Source of the DNA: Mycteria americana | Taxonomy: Eukaryota; Chordata; Aves; Ciconiiformes; Ciconiidae | Reading direction: 5' to 3' | Length of the DNA: 64,000 bases | NCBI RefSeq assembly: GCF_035582795.1 | Contig: NW_027445624.1 | Coordinates: 1,798,001-1,862,000 of the forward strand | Shown: one piece after another, positions 44,700 to 57,404 of the stretch | Numbering within the stretch: position 1 is the stretch's first letter | How the letters are laid out: the number at the start of each line of letters is the position of its first letter | The notes under the pieces: model-generated | Told to the model about the DNA's origin: nothing | Databases searched by the model: none | What the model saw: the letters and a program-made list of their open reading frames with translations, nothing else | Program-made: the position numbers and the translations under genes

Positions 44700-46240
44700 C
44701 TCCTGGCAGCAGGTGCTGAACAGGGGCATCTCTGTGTGTGCAGGGGTGAAGGAGAAGCTCAGACAAGCCCTAAGAAGATTTGCGGTCTCAGTGCCTTCTG
44801 CAGCACAGAGAAATAAATTGCCATCTCTCCCTGCCTATCCAGACAACCAGAAGAGAAACCTCAAAGCACAAACCTTCCCTTTCAAGTCAATGCTGCCTTG
44901 TTGCACTTCTTCAAAAGGATCTTCAGAAAGATCCTGGGGGTGATGTGGAGCTGTGAGCAGCCCTGAGCCACGCAGCACCCTCTCAACAGCAGAAGAGCCC
45001 TGCCCTGCTGGGGTGTCAAATCCTTCCACCCACAGCTTCTCCCCGCAGCACTGTGGGGAGCTTCCTGGGCAGGCTGAGTGCTGACCCTGGCAGGCAGCAG
45101 AGTCCCTGCAGCAGCACACAGCCTCCTGGGGTGCAGGGCCCCTGCTCTGAAGGACAGCCCTGGGCACCCCTGCCTGCACACCCAGCTGCACACCCCTGCA
45201 GGCCTCCCTAGAAGAAGGGGGTGGTTGTGCCCTGTCCCTCTGAGGGTGCAGCAGGGAAGCCCTGCTCTGCAGCACAACCTTCTCCACACACAAGAAACCC
45301 GGAGAGCCATCCTGCCAGATCCTACCTGCTCTGGGATCTGCCAGCTCTAGGAGACCCCTCCAGCATACTCTGGTGGCCCTGTAGCCGGAAACTTACTGTG
45401 TTAAGGGCTGTGAAGATTTCTCCTCCAGTGAGCTCTCAGCATCCACCCACTCCACACTGCCTTTAAACTCTCATCTATCTCCCCTTGCTGCCTGCAGGCA
45501 GTGTCTCAGCCCTGCTGTGCTCTGCAGAGCATCTGCTCCTGGGCAGAGCTGTCTGCCTGAAGCACTGCATGCTTGCCGTGAGCTTCCTCCGTCTCAGGAC
45601 CCCACCGCAGCTCAGCAGCAGAGGACCAACCCAAGGCGCCACTTTCTCTGCCCCCTCTGGGCTCCCTCGAGGTGTCCCCGGGGCTCCAGGGCTGACACCG
45701 CCGAAAGGCAGCAGGATCATCCCTGGGGAATGTACTTTGGAGTCAACAAAAGCATCACTAATGGTGCCTCTCTAAACATTGGAGGGGGACTGATTCCTGC
45801 AGCAGAAATTGTCCTGCCAGAGCATGGTTGTCTGCGAGAGGTGTAAATGTTCCCCTCTGGACACCGCAGGTCCTGTCCCATAAGACGAAGGACAGACAGA
45901 CAGGGACAGGGAGGGCTTGGCTTCCCCTGTGCTGGGCAGTGGTTCAGCTGAGGCAATGTAGGCATCTCCTTCCCAGCTGGAAGAAGCACGACTCAGCTCC
46001 CTCCATGCACCCCACACAGCCACAGCAGATGGGATTCCTCTTGCTTCAGTTCAGGGGTGCACAAAAGCGTTGCCTGCAGGTGAGCCCCTGCTCTGAGCCC
46101 CTCGTCTTTATTCTGTGGGCGCTCAGTTGCTCACCCACACACACTTGGTGATGACTGAGGGGCCAGGGTTGGTCTAAGACATGTGCAAGTGTTTGCAAGC
46201 TGTGATGGAAAATCTCTGAGAATACCCCCATCCTTCCCGA
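44700..46240 (-). repeat. Receptor-unit upstream module, OR5 copy
   Basis: Mirror of the OR4 module. Outward of 45,293 it is nearly identical to it; inward it is only about 80% similar. GTAAGT is intact (45,391-45,396 as ACTTAC). Confidence 0.7.
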
Positions 46241-47230
46241 GCATCAGCTGAGGTCCAGAGGTGGAAGGGGGATTTCCTTGGCCATCCTAAATGACACCGA
46301 CCTGTACGTTTAGGGCACCTGCGTGCACCTTGTCACATATATCTCTGGAGCACACAGAGTTCTTGAGCTGACCAAACAGAGCAGTGCATCAGAAGGAGAC
46401 CCGGGTCTCTCTCTATCCAGTGCATTTACTAGAGCACCAGTCACTGCAAAGCCACCCCCTTCTCTAATACAGCGTCACCTGCTGACTTCCTCCTGCAGCT
46501 CCTCCACCCACTGCCTGAGGGATTCCACTAAAATATCTTAACATGTCCACATCCCTGCACTGAAGACATCTTATTTATTTCAGGGCTCTCATTTTAACTA
46601 CATTTTAAAAAAAGCCTCCACTGCCTGGCCAGCTGCCTGGAGTGCCTAATACAAGTCCATTCTGCAGGCAAACACAGCACAGGGCCTCCAGGAAAGCTGT
46701 GCCCTGTTGGAGCTGGCGTGGGACAGACACCCCAGGGCCTCCCAAAGGGGTCTGGTGCCAGTATGCCATCATCTGAACTCCAACACCACCCCATGGCACA
46801 GCCCCTTCTCGGCTCCTTCCAGTGTGTTTACTAGAGCACCAGTTACTGCAAAACATAGACATATCCAAATCTCTGAACTGAGGAGACCTTCTTTAATTCC
46901 GGGCTCTCTTTTAATGCCCTAAGAAAGGCGAATAGTGCTACGCGAGGTGCTTGGGATAGCCAGCACCATCTCTTGCCACAGCTGAGGTGCTGAGCTCTTG
47001 AGCCCAAATGTGCACAGCCAGGAGGAGCTGGAGCACACACAGACGGAGCTGAAGCTTCTGAGCGCTGTGACACTTTGGAATGAAATGAGATGTGGCGAGA
47101 CAACTTGTTTAACTGGGCTGCAGCAGTGGAGGGATATAGGCTCTGCAGGAGAGAGTGGCAGGGAAGATGAGGACAGAGTATGGCCTGTGTGAAGGGGCAG
47201 CTCAGATGGATGAAGCTCCTCTATAGGATG

Positions 47231-48605
47231 GGCAACTGCTGAGGTTTCTCCCTGGGAATCTTGCCCATTGGCTTCATGTACTGCCAAGACTTTGTATCTG
47301 TTGCTGGTTGGTACGTAGGGGGAAACAGCTGGACGTGATATCCTGCTGCCATGGGTCACCAGAGACCATGGTGCCTCCTTCTCCAAGATGCTGTCTATTC
47401 ACTGTTGACACTCCTTGCCTGGTAGTCCTTGGAGGTCAGTGCCATGGGGTTGTCTCGTCCCACTTGGTGGGTTGCGAGAGGGGTGAATCTTTTCGATTCC
47501 CCGATGGTTTGTGTACCGACAAAAGCCGATCTCTGCTCGAAAGAGCCGCGTGGTCGGTACAGTCACGACAATGACTCAGAGGAACAGGCTGGCCAGCAAC
47601 TTTATTAACCGGCAAATTCCACAAACGGACAAACTTAACGAACTGGTGAGCTCAACGAACAAACAGAGGCAATGGAGCGATTTTCCGGGCAACCCGTCAC
47701 AATTTATCCCAAACTTGCATATATTGGAAGAGTAGAGGGAGAGAGAAGCGAGAAAAGGAAAGGAAAAGAGAGGAGGAAAGAGAAAGAAAAAGTATCACCA
47801 CCCTTGGATCCCGTGATGATGATGACAGACGTGGCAATCCTCCAGTGGTGGGTGCGCGTGTGGTTCCCTGGAGGGTGTGTCTTTTATAAGCAAATCCCTG
47901 CCTCCAGGTACGCCCCTTCAGGACTTACATGGTTCTTGTTCTAGAAAGATCTCCATCTTCTGCGCAGGTGCTGGGGGAGGGGGTGGTCACAAGGGGTCTC
48001 TCGGGTGGTTGCAAGCCCCTTCCTCAGATCAACTCTGTGACCTCTGGCCATACATGGTAAGGTCCGGCGGAACCCAGAACCGTGCATCCTCCGACGAGCT
48101 CTCCACATCCCGCACATCCTGCTCCCCCTCTCCCACACCCCGTGCTCGCCGACCTGCAGTCGCCATGCAAATAGCGCCTTGCCTTGCCACAATGTTTGAG
48201 ACATTAACTCTTTCAGTCTCTCACAGGGCTTCCAATGTTTCTTCTTGCAATGCCTCAAATAAGATTCTGTCTATTTCTTGTTCCGCCTCTCTTATACAGC
48301 ATCACCTCCTGACTGCTTCCCGCAGCTCCTCCACCCGCTGCCTGAGGGACTCCACCAGAGCACACCTTGCGCAGGTGGAGCTTGCACCCTCCTCCACCCA
48401 GGAGCGTGGGGTACAGACTTTCCTGCCCTCCACCTGGACAGCAGCTTCCCTGAGAGGAAGCCCTGTCTGAGTGGCCACCTCCACTCATCCCAGGCTAGGC
48501 TGGCTAGGGAGATGGTGCCCAGCTGCTGCAGAGCACAGCCCTCACCTGGTTTCTGCCACCATGCTTCTGATGACCTCAAAGCACTGCCTAAGAAGCCTTT
48601 CTAAT
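47231..48605 (-). mobile_element. CR1 ORF1 remnant split by LTR (right arm)
   Basis: Mirror of 29,050-31,135, without the young CR1. Confidence 0.7.
47473..48225 (-). mobile_element. Solo LTR of an endogenous retrovirus (right arm), uninterrupted
   Basis: 753 bp mirror of the left LTR, with an 8 bp deletion near 47.67 kb and no CR1 insertion. It preserves the empty CR1 target site (GCGCAGAAGATGG in reverse) at about 47.96 kb. Confidence 0.72.
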
Positions 48606-49514
48606 TCCCTGGAGACCTCAAGCTGCTGGGTAGGTTTGCACAGCTGACAGCTAGCTGGGGTGATCAGTGGGGCCGCAGCCTAAGCCTGCCTTTGAGCAGA
48701 GCAGGCAGCAGCCCCACCACTGGAAGAGTGCGCTGCCCTTCTCACGCGCCCTTCCATGCAAAGTGCTGTGCAAACTGCTGCTTGCAGCGCTCCTGCTCCC
48801 TGGCGCTCCCCGGGGGCTTCTTTTATGCGGCTTCCTGGAGGAGGAATCGGCAGTGCCCGTGCCACCTGAAGACTCACGGTGTCAGTTTTGCAAGCCCACC
48901 CTCTGATCCATTTTAGATGTGCGCTTTAGGATGGGAAATCCTGCCTGGTGTTGATCATATCGCTTACTTCGACCTTGCCGACAGAAGATGCTCGGCAGGA
49001 CTAAAGGAGACACGGACTGCTATTTTGCAAAGATAGGTCTTTAGGCAGATTAAGACTTGTCTTATGCAAAACACACAGACACCCCAATGCTTACAGTCTG
49101 GAGCTCCAGCAGATGTGCTTCCCAGGGAATGGGATGGCAGAGGATAAGAAAGGGATGGCTTGGCAACCCCCCTGGGATTTGGGAAACTAGGGAGTGCTCT
49201 CCTCTTCCCCACCACTGCTTCTCTCAGTGAGATGCTTAAGAAAACTCGACCAGCTAGGTGTAAATTCACAGTTGCGTCAAGTAACTCATGTCTACTTGCA
49301 GCCAATGGAGTCGTGCAGTTCAAATTTTGAGCTTTCATTGGAGCCCAAGGCATTTCCTCCACTCACACTACCTGCACCCCCACCTGACCCTGACTACTGT
49401 GTGAAACAAGTGTCCCGGCCCTCCAGGCAGGATGGGGAAAAGCTTGAACTTCTCCCTCATCCTGCACTATGCATCACAGTGAAGAGTCTGGCTCTGTCTG
49501 CTACGAAGATGCAG

Positions 49515-50595
49515 GCATTCAAAAGCCATGGGCTGCTCTGAGGTGCCCCTGAAGCTTTCCCTTCCGCAGGCTGAACAAGCTCAGCTCCTTCAGCCCCTTC
49601 TCAGAAGGCAAGTGCCCCAGCCCTAGACCATCTTGGTGGCCCTCTGTTGAACTCACTCCAGTTTCCTCATCTCTCTCCCTTTTATTGAGGGCCACAAATC
49701 TGGATGCAGTACCTACCAGTAGTCTAACGAGTCCTGAGTAGAGGACGATCAACACATGCCCAGTCTCCTGGCTATGCTCCTCTTCATATAGCCCACCACA
49801 CTGCTGGCCTTCCTCAGTGCTGACTTGTCTTTTGCCTCATGGCCCTCAGGAACTCCAGCACCTTTTCTGCAGAGCTACTCCCAAGACAGGTAGCCCCCAG
49901 CCTGTACCATTGCAGGGGCTCAGTCCACCTCTGGTGCGGGACTCTGCATTTCTCCGTGCTGGTTTTCATGAGGCTCCTGTTGGCCCATGCCTTTGAGCCT
50001 ACCTAGGTCCTTCTGGATGGCAGCCTTGCCCTGGTGTGTCAACCAGTCCCACCACCTGGGTATGAGGTGTGCAGACTTCACAAGAAAGACCTCCAGGTCA
50101 TTAGAAAAATGTTAAACCAGACGGGTCCCAGGACCCTCCAGGACTCCCCTTGTTGCCACCAGCCTCCAGCTGGAATATTTCCCATTAACTGACTTTCCGA
50201 GAGCAACTCTCTGACCACTTTTAACCAACGTACATATTCACCAATGCAGCCCATTATGTGCTACCTTGGAGACAAGGCTCTTGTGGGGGATGGTGTTAAA
50301 AGCCTTGCTCAAAGCAAGGCAAATGACATCTACTGCTCTTCCCTGGTGCAGAAATCCAGCCCTGTCATCAGAAAAGGCAGAAGTGTAGCTTGGCTGTGAT
50401 CCACCCTACACAAAGCCATGCTGGCTGTTCTCAGTCACTGTCTTCTTCACGGCCCAGAAATGTGACCCAGGAGGACATGCTCTGTGACACACTTTTTGTG
50501 CAACATTTGCTTTTCACCAATGATCAGATGGGTCCCTTCATCTCCACCACCATTCGAGGATGATACAGAATGGCCTCCCTGTGACATGGACCTGT
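49515..50595 (-). mobile_element. Old CR1 fragment, minus strand (right arm)
   Basis: Mirror of the CR1 at 27,060-28,140. Confidence 0.85.
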
Positions 50596-50641
50596 TCTCT
50601 CAGCACTCTTGGGCGCAGCCCCTGCAGTACCATGCTCTCTT

Positions 50642-50755
50642 CATAGAATCATAGAACGGTTTTAGTCGGAAGGGGCCTTTAAAGATCATGGAGTCCAACC
50701 CCCTGCCATTGCTCAGGGACATCTTTCACTAGATCACGCTGCTCAGAGCCCTGTC
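50642..50755 (-). mobile_element. CR1 3'-end fragment, minus strand (right arm)
   Basis: Begins TCATAGAATCATAGAAC, mirror of 26,900-27,013. Confidence 0.85.
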
Positions 50756-50899
50756 CACCCAGATGAAGGGGGGCTTTTTTGCTTCTCTCCCATCCCGCTG
50801 GGGAAGGGGGGAAGGGAGCAAGGGAACAAATGGGTGCGTGCTTAGTGGCTGGCCATGCTCAACCCACCAAACCCCTGAAATGTCACCAAGTGGCTTTGC

Positions 50900-52160
50900 G
50901 TGAGCAACTGACTCCCTCCCTCCATCTCCATTGACTCTAGTGGGAGCTTAGTCAAGGAGCTCCCATGCAGACACCTCTTTTCTGCACACCTGGCCTGAGG
51001 GAAAGGGAATCACAGCTCCTGTGGGTTTGTGGCATGAACTGGAGGGAGATGAATCACCTGAGAGCCTGGAAGCCTGTAACCAAAGTCTGACTTCTGCATT
51101 GACTCAGTTGCATCACTGCCTTCCATGGGGAAACAAACCCCTCCCTCTCACTGCCTAGTATTTGGGGAGGAATAGGGGTTTTCAGAGGGAGAACTTGTCA
51201 CCTCTTTTAGTCAACCGTTCTCTGAAAGGACAAACCACACGGCTGGACTCTGCCGCTCTCTCCCTAGATTAGAGACATGATGTAGGTGTTTACTTCAGCC
51301 TCCTTCCAAGAAGGTTCCCCAGGAGGGACCCTGCTGCTTTGTCAGCACTGGAGACCAGGGAGCTCCTCAAGGAGTCTGTGGGGCAGAGGAAGTCACACCT
51401 TCAGCTGCCCTTGTGCTCCTGGGCTGGCACAAGCTCCTGGGACTGAGAGAGCTCATGGCAACGGATGCATGGCACCTGCAGAAAGACAGCTGAGTCCAGC
51501 AGCAGCTCCTCTGCAAAGAGCAGCAGGGCTCAGGGCACTGCCTGCAGGTGACGAGACAGGATGAGCAGCTCGGAGAGAAGTAAAAGGCAGCCTGGAGTGG
51601 GAGGACGGAGGAGGGCTCATAGCTGGGGAGATCTTCCCAGTCCTTGACACAGTAAGTCTCTGGCTGCAGGGCAGCGCAGCTGCTGTTCCCAAAGAGGTCT
51701 TCCGAAGCTGCCACATCTGACGGGCATGGGATCTGTCAGGATGGCTCTCACAGCTTCTCAGGGGTGACTGAGAAGGGGGAACTCCCCACAGCCCTGCAGA
51801 AGGTCTGGGTGGAAGGAGCAACCCCTGGCAGGGCAGGGTCATTCTTCCATCCGGAGGGTGTTATGTGGGACAGGGATGCTCACAGCTCTAGCTAACCATT
51901 TCTAGATGGGGACTTTTCAAGGGGAAGGTAAAGTCACCAGGTACCTGAAAGCTCTTGCCTGACTTTGGGTTGCTTTGGGTTTTGATTTTGGGTTTGTTGT
52001 AGGGTTTTTTGTGGTTTTTTTTTTTTTTCAGTTTTCCCCCATTGTCAGTAGTGAGATGGAAACAGTATTAGGGGTTTATGTTTGGGGGTGAGACTCCTAA
52101 AATGTTACTCTGAAAGATCAAGAGGTGTGTGAGGAACCTCAGGAAGTCCCTTCAGCCTCC
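50900..52160 (+). repeat. Receptor-unit upstream module, OR6 copy
   Basis: GTAAGT at 51,652-51,657 after CCTTGACACA, with AGTAAAAGGCAG about 70 bases before it. A T-run at 52.01-52.03 kb is longer than on the left. Confidence 0.65.
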
Positions 52161-54151
52161 CCTGCCCCCCCAACCTATAGGCAGCACCAACATCTCCTTG
52201 GCAGTTGCCATCATCTCATCAGGGCTTTTCTGAACTGCTCCTTAGCAGCTGCAAACACAGAGCTGCTCCTGAAAACCTCTCTCCCGGGAGGTTTGTGGAG
52301 GGCAGAACTGAGCACACAGAGGGTGGGATGGGGTCTGTGAGCATGGACAGGGAAAAGGCACAGGGGCAGAGAAACAGCTCTGCTCCTCTCTTGTGGGAGA
52401 CGGGATCTGGACCATTCCCTTTCAGCCTGTCCGCTGCAGACACCTGCCTCTGAGCACGGCCCCCCTTGTCTCCTCTCCCACCCAACAGAGGGCTCTACCC
52501 TCCAGGCCATGGGGTCTAAGGCATGAGTCTCCTCCTCTGCAGTTAGGTCTCCAGCAGAAGAGAGGTGCATCTCTCCCGCAACGTGCTCTTTTCCTGCTGC
52601 ATGACAAAGGGGCTGAGAGCAACTGGCTGGCAATGTCACCATCCGGACGTTGATACGGGGGAAGGCTTTCCTGAGAGCCCGCCTGTCTCTCGCTCTCTCC
52701 ATGCCTCCTTTGGCAGGAGGAGCACGGCCACGATCCCTGTTTCTCCATCTCTCCCTGCTGCTCTGGTCCCTCTTTTCAAGATCGATGGGACAAAGGGCAG
52801 GGCGCTCAGCTGCGGTTCAGCTACTGGCCCTGAGAGTCCTTCCATGCAGGTGACTTCCTTTACGGCAGTGAGACGTCCAACCCCACTTCTAAAGTGTGGA
52901 GCTGTGGCAATGCAGCGTGTGGGGTTGGGGAATGAGCCCACTCTCTTTTAAAGAGACCCCCACCTTCAGGACACCTGACTGTCCCCCTGGCGTGTCCTGG
53001 CAGGCTGTGGGTAGTGCTGCAGAAGAGCACAGCTCTCCTGCAAGGTCCTTCTGGTAGCTGACAGTCCCTGGTTTGCTCATCTGAGCCAGGAGCCTCTTCA
53101 CATCCTCCCTGCCACTCTCTCCCTATCAGGGCTGAGAACGAGACAGCTCTCTGGAGATCTGCCCTCTGAAACTGGACTCCTCTCTTCTTTGCACAGTCTA
53201 GATTCCTTTGCAGAGTGAGCTCTGAGTGCAATCGTCCTCTAGCTGAGAGAGGTGCCAGCACAGGGCAGTTGTGAGCAAGACCACTGAGCGCAGCCGCTCT
53301 CTTGAGGCTGCACTAGGTTACAGGGAGCTTTTTTGGTCTCGAGTGACTGCCCAGTGTTTACCCTGAGAGCTAAGGAAAAGCCGAGAATTTCTACCATTGC
53401 AATGAACACCAGACACAGGTATCTAAACGAGTCTGCTCTTCTAGAGTCTATACTCACCTCCTCAACCCCATTCCCTGCAAAGCAGGCAGTGAAACTGCTG
53501 AATCTTCACCGCTTGAAAAAGGCATGCATTGGAGCTTACATTTATATGCAGGCATTTCCATGCGCTCTGTTATCCAGCCAGTGCCTGGAGAAATAGTGGA
53601 TGCGGTGTATTGATGTGTGGACAGGGATAAAGCCCTCTGCAATGGGCCAGGTCACCTCTGCCTCCTGCCTTTCCTTGCCTTGAGAGAGAGCTGATAGTGG
53701 TAGACTGAAATCTGTCAACGAAGGAAAAGTAGGAGGATATGAATACTGTCCTCTTGCCTCCAGGAAGCAGCTGGGCGTGCTCCTCATTTCACCTCTCATG
53801 GTGGTCAATAGGAATATACCTGCCGGGTGACAAGACTAAGCCCTCCTCAGTCAGCTCAGGGCGTCCTGCCCCTGGAACAACAACCAGAAGGCTTTTTGCC
53901 ACCTCTGTGTTAACACTGCTGCAGAGCAGGACTACCTCCTTTGGACCCATGGGCAGAGGACTCTGATCCTCACAGCGCACGCAGCCAGCACAAACTGGAG
54001 GTCCAGCTAGACACCTGACAGAATGTCCCCCAGAGAGCTAGGAAGGCAGTGGGCAGAGTTTCTGGGTCGCATGCAATGGGTTTTGCTCAAGCAGGTCTGT
54101 TTGAACTTGTCTTTTCCTCCTTGGACAGTCACGCACTCTTGGAAGGAGCAA

Positions 54152-55087
54152 ATGTCCAACAACAGCTCCATCACCCAGTTCCTCCTCCTGGCGTTTGCAG
54201 ACATGCGGGAGCTGCAGCTCTTGCACTTCTGGCTCTTCCTGGGCATCTACCTGGCTGCCCTCCTGGGCAACGGCCTCATCATCACCGCCATAGCCTGTGA
54301 CCACCATCTCCACACCCCCATGTACTTCTTCCTCCTCAACCTCTCCCTCCTCGACTTGGGCTCCATCTCCACCACTGTCCCCAAATCCATGGCCAATTCC
54401 CTCTGGGACACCAGGACCATTTCCTATGGAGGATGTGCTGCCCAGGTCTTTTGGTTTCTCTTCTTTGTTTCTTCAGAGTATTATCTTCTGACCGTCATGG
54501 CCTATGACCGCTATGTAGCCATCTGCAAACCCCTGCACTATGTGACCGTCATGGACAGCCGAGCTTGCATCAAAATGGCAGCAGCTGCCTGGGGCAGTGG
54601 TTTCCTCAATGCGGTGCTGCACGTTGGAAACACATTTTCCATTCCATTCTGCCAAGGCAATGCTGTGGAGCAGTTCTTCTGTGAAATCCCCCAGCTCCTC
54701 AAGCTCTCCTGCTCGCACTCCTACGTCAGGAAAGCTGGGTTTACTGTGGTCAGTCTTTGCGTAGCTTGTGGGTGTTTTCTGTTCCTTGTCCTGTCCTATG
54801 TGCAGATATTCACGGTTGTGCTGAGGATCCCCTCTGAGCAGGGACGGCACAAGGCCTTTTCCACGTGCCTCCCTCACGTGGCCGTAGTCTCCCTGTTTGC
54901 CAGCTCTGCCATGTTTGCCTACCTGAAGTCCCACTCAAGCTCATCCCCAGCTCTGAATCTTGTGGTGGCCGTTCTGTATGCAGTGGTGCCTCCAGCAGTG
55001 AACCCCCTCATCTACAGCATGAGGACTCAGGAGCTCAAAGAGGCACTAAAGAGACTGATCCGCTGTCTGCTGTTGCAGCAGGAATAA
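54152..55087 (+). CDS. Olfactory receptor, OR14-like (OR6), open frame, motifs intact
   Basis: 311 residues from the ATG opening MSNNSS; acceptor ...CTTGGACAG ends about 24 bases upstream. LLGNGLI, PMYFFL, MAYDRYVAIC, KAFSTCLPHV and NPLIYSM are all present. It differs from the mirror OR3 by one Ser codon, one His/Tyr and the normal Pro in TM7. AATAAA at 55,381-55,386 lies about 290 bases after the stop. It should be a working odorant receptor. The near identity to OR3 against the lower identity among other paralogs fits a recent inverted duplication or continuing gene conversion. Confidence 0.95.
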   Translation: MSNNSSITQFLLLAFADMRELQLLHFWLFLGIYLAALLGNGLIITAIACDHHLHTPMYFFLLNLSLLDLGSISTTVPKSMANSLWDTRTISYGGCAAQVFWFLFFVSSEYYLLTVMAYDRYVAICKPLHYVTVMDSRACIKMAAAAWGSGFLNAVLHVGNTFSIPFCQGNAVEQFFCEIPQLLKLSCSHSYVRKAGFTVVSLCVACGCFLFLVLSYVQIFTVVLRIPSEQGRHKAFSTCLPHVAVVSLFASSAMFAYLKSHSSSSPALNLVVAVLYAVVPPAVNPLIYSMRTQELKEALKRLIRCLLLQQE

Positions 55088-55530
55088 GCTGCCCTTCTCT
55101 TTCCACAGGCGATTCCAAGTTTGTCTCAGGCCAGGCTTGATTATTTGGTTCTTTTCTTCTCTGCTTGAACATTGCCTTTGGAAAGCAGTTTTTGCAGTCA
55201 CCGTGCTTCTCCAGAGGCAAGAACCTGAGCCTGAGGCTTGGGGAGGGAAGGAGCAAGGTTGACCATCGTCTCAGTCCTCAAGGCACTGCTTCTCCTGCCT
55301 GTCCCATCCTCCTTAGGAGGCACAGTGGATCAATATCAATTGCAGAATGCTGCTATCAGCTCTCCTCTAAAGTGAAAAGTAATAAAATGTACCCATGAAA
55401 ATAAAAAATCATGTTTTGTAAAGTGCTCTTTGAAGCCTTCCTCTTAAGCAAAACGTGCCTACAAGGCCCCTTGATGGAGAAACCTGCCAAACCCTCTCCA
55501 GGATCTCAAGAAGCTGGGGTGCCTCTCTAA

Positions 55531-55876
55531 AGTGCCTGTAGAGGAATGCACACAGGATGGGGAATCAACACGATGAGTTAGAGGTCTGTGGGCAGTTGCA
55601 GGGCTACCATCTTACTGGCATCATGGGGACATGGTGGGATGGCTCCCACGACTGGAGTGTTGCACAGAGGGATACAGCTCTTTTGGAAGGCCTGTATGGG
55701 AAGACGAGGAGGGGGAGTTGCATTTTATGTGAGAGCAGCTGAAGTGGCTGGACATCGGCCTGGGGATGGGTGAGGAGCCAACTGAGAGCTTATGGCTTAG
55801 GATTCAAGGGAGGACTAGCTATCTCCAGAGAGCCTTTCCAACCCCAACTATTTTGTGATTCTGTGATGGTGGAATG
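55531..55876 (+). mobile_element. CR1 fragment with internal deletion (right arm)
   Basis: Mirror of 21,785-22,130: start of the endonuclease joined to the CR1 tail (TTTTGTGATTCTGTGATGG at 55.85 kb). Confidence 0.8.
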
Positions 55877-56174
55877 CCTGGCAGTGTTTCTGAGAACTTT
55901 TCTGGCCTTTCCCCACACTGGTTGCACTCCCGGTGCCCGTGGAGCAGAGGCCTCCTTTTGAGGATGACCTCATTCGCCGTGTCACTCTGAGGAAAAGGTG
56001 CACCAGGGGTTACAAATGCCAGCAATGCCTCAACACACAGCAGTATCCCCTACCCTGACTGCTGTGTCCAGCTCCTTCCTCCTTGAGGATCTGAGTTGGA
56101 AGGGACCTCTGGAGGTCTCCAGTACCATGATATGCTCTGAGCATGGAGAACTTTAGAGTTACATCTGATTGGTC

Positions 56175-56846
56175 AGAGAAGAGAAGAGAAGAGCTCCAGC
56201 AGTGTTAAAGGAGAAGCCGCTGCCCGAGCATTCACACACCATTCAGGGAGTCGCACACACACCGCCCGAGACTTTAACTGCTAGGACCAAAGTCCCTTCG
56301 CAGCGGCAGCTCCACTGAGCTGATGGGTGCCCCTTTTCAACTCCTCGCTCACATACACTCGCTCTCGGGTGCTTTCTCTCCCCTCTGGCTCGACCCTAGG
56401 TTTCCCGAAGCAGAGCCTCCGAGACGACGCGCGCCAGGTGAATTTATTGGTACAGCAGTGAAAACAGCTCGAGCTGGGTGCCTCCGGAGAGGGAGCCAGA
56501 ACAAAGAAATCCCTGGGTAATTATACCCTGTAAGGTATATCTGAGGTATATCTAAGGTATCTAAATTCCCCTCCCCTCAGGAGACTGTTCGGACCAATAG
56601 TAGTATTTGGGTCTGGGGTCTTCCCGTTCTTCATTGGGCCCTTTCATTGTCTCTTGGCGGGCCGATTCTTCTCTTCTCTCTAAGATCGCAGCTTCTGCTA
56701 AGGTTGAAGCCTCCTCATCTTTCTGGTTTGCATGGGTTTTGGGGGCCAAGTCAAAGTTCAGTGCACGGTCGGTGGATCTGGGTGAAAGTTCTTGTGGCCT
56801 AAGACTTCAGCAAGCCTTGCTACTAATGCTGAAGTGACTACTACAA
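56175..56846 (-). mobile_element. Probable LTR (right arm), flanked by deletion
   Basis: Mirror of 20,118-20,785. Its outer flank is a short (AGAGA)n run at 56.18 kb that marks the 697 bp deletion junction. Confidence 0.45.
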
Positions 56847-57404
56847 CAAGCAGCTCCCCTTCGCACCCAGGGGTGCTCCTGAGCGAGGATGGTCACAGAG
56901 GAGGGGAGGCACTGGGAGCTGTGGTGCCAGGAACCGACACTTGCCGCTGTGTCTTGGGGCTCCTGGCAGGCGGTGCTGGTGGCTGCAGCCCCCAAGCCAC
57001 CCCCAACCCTGTGAGCAGCAGTGAGTCCTCTCCCAACCATTGGGAGCAGCTCTGGCTTCAGAAGGTCTGCTGGCAGAGCTGGGGTTGTGGTGCCCACCCT
57101 ATGCTTCCAACTCATGGTGCCTCTTGGGATCCCAGAGTCATTGCGGTGACTGGGGTGACAGCCCTGCCTGGCTGGCGTTTGAAGGTAATTTGGGGATGTC
57201 CTGGCAGTGTGGCTCATGTTCACATGCTAATCCCTGCACCAGCACAGCCTTGCTGCCCCACATGTGGCCCCCCCAGCCCAACCCTGCAGGCACCACATGG
57301 TGCAGGATGCATTCAGGGCTGGGGAAACATCCCCCTGCCGTGGTCTGCACAAGGGACGAAAAATACAAAGGGCCAGGATGGGGGGTGACTTTTGGGGGTT
57401 AGAG

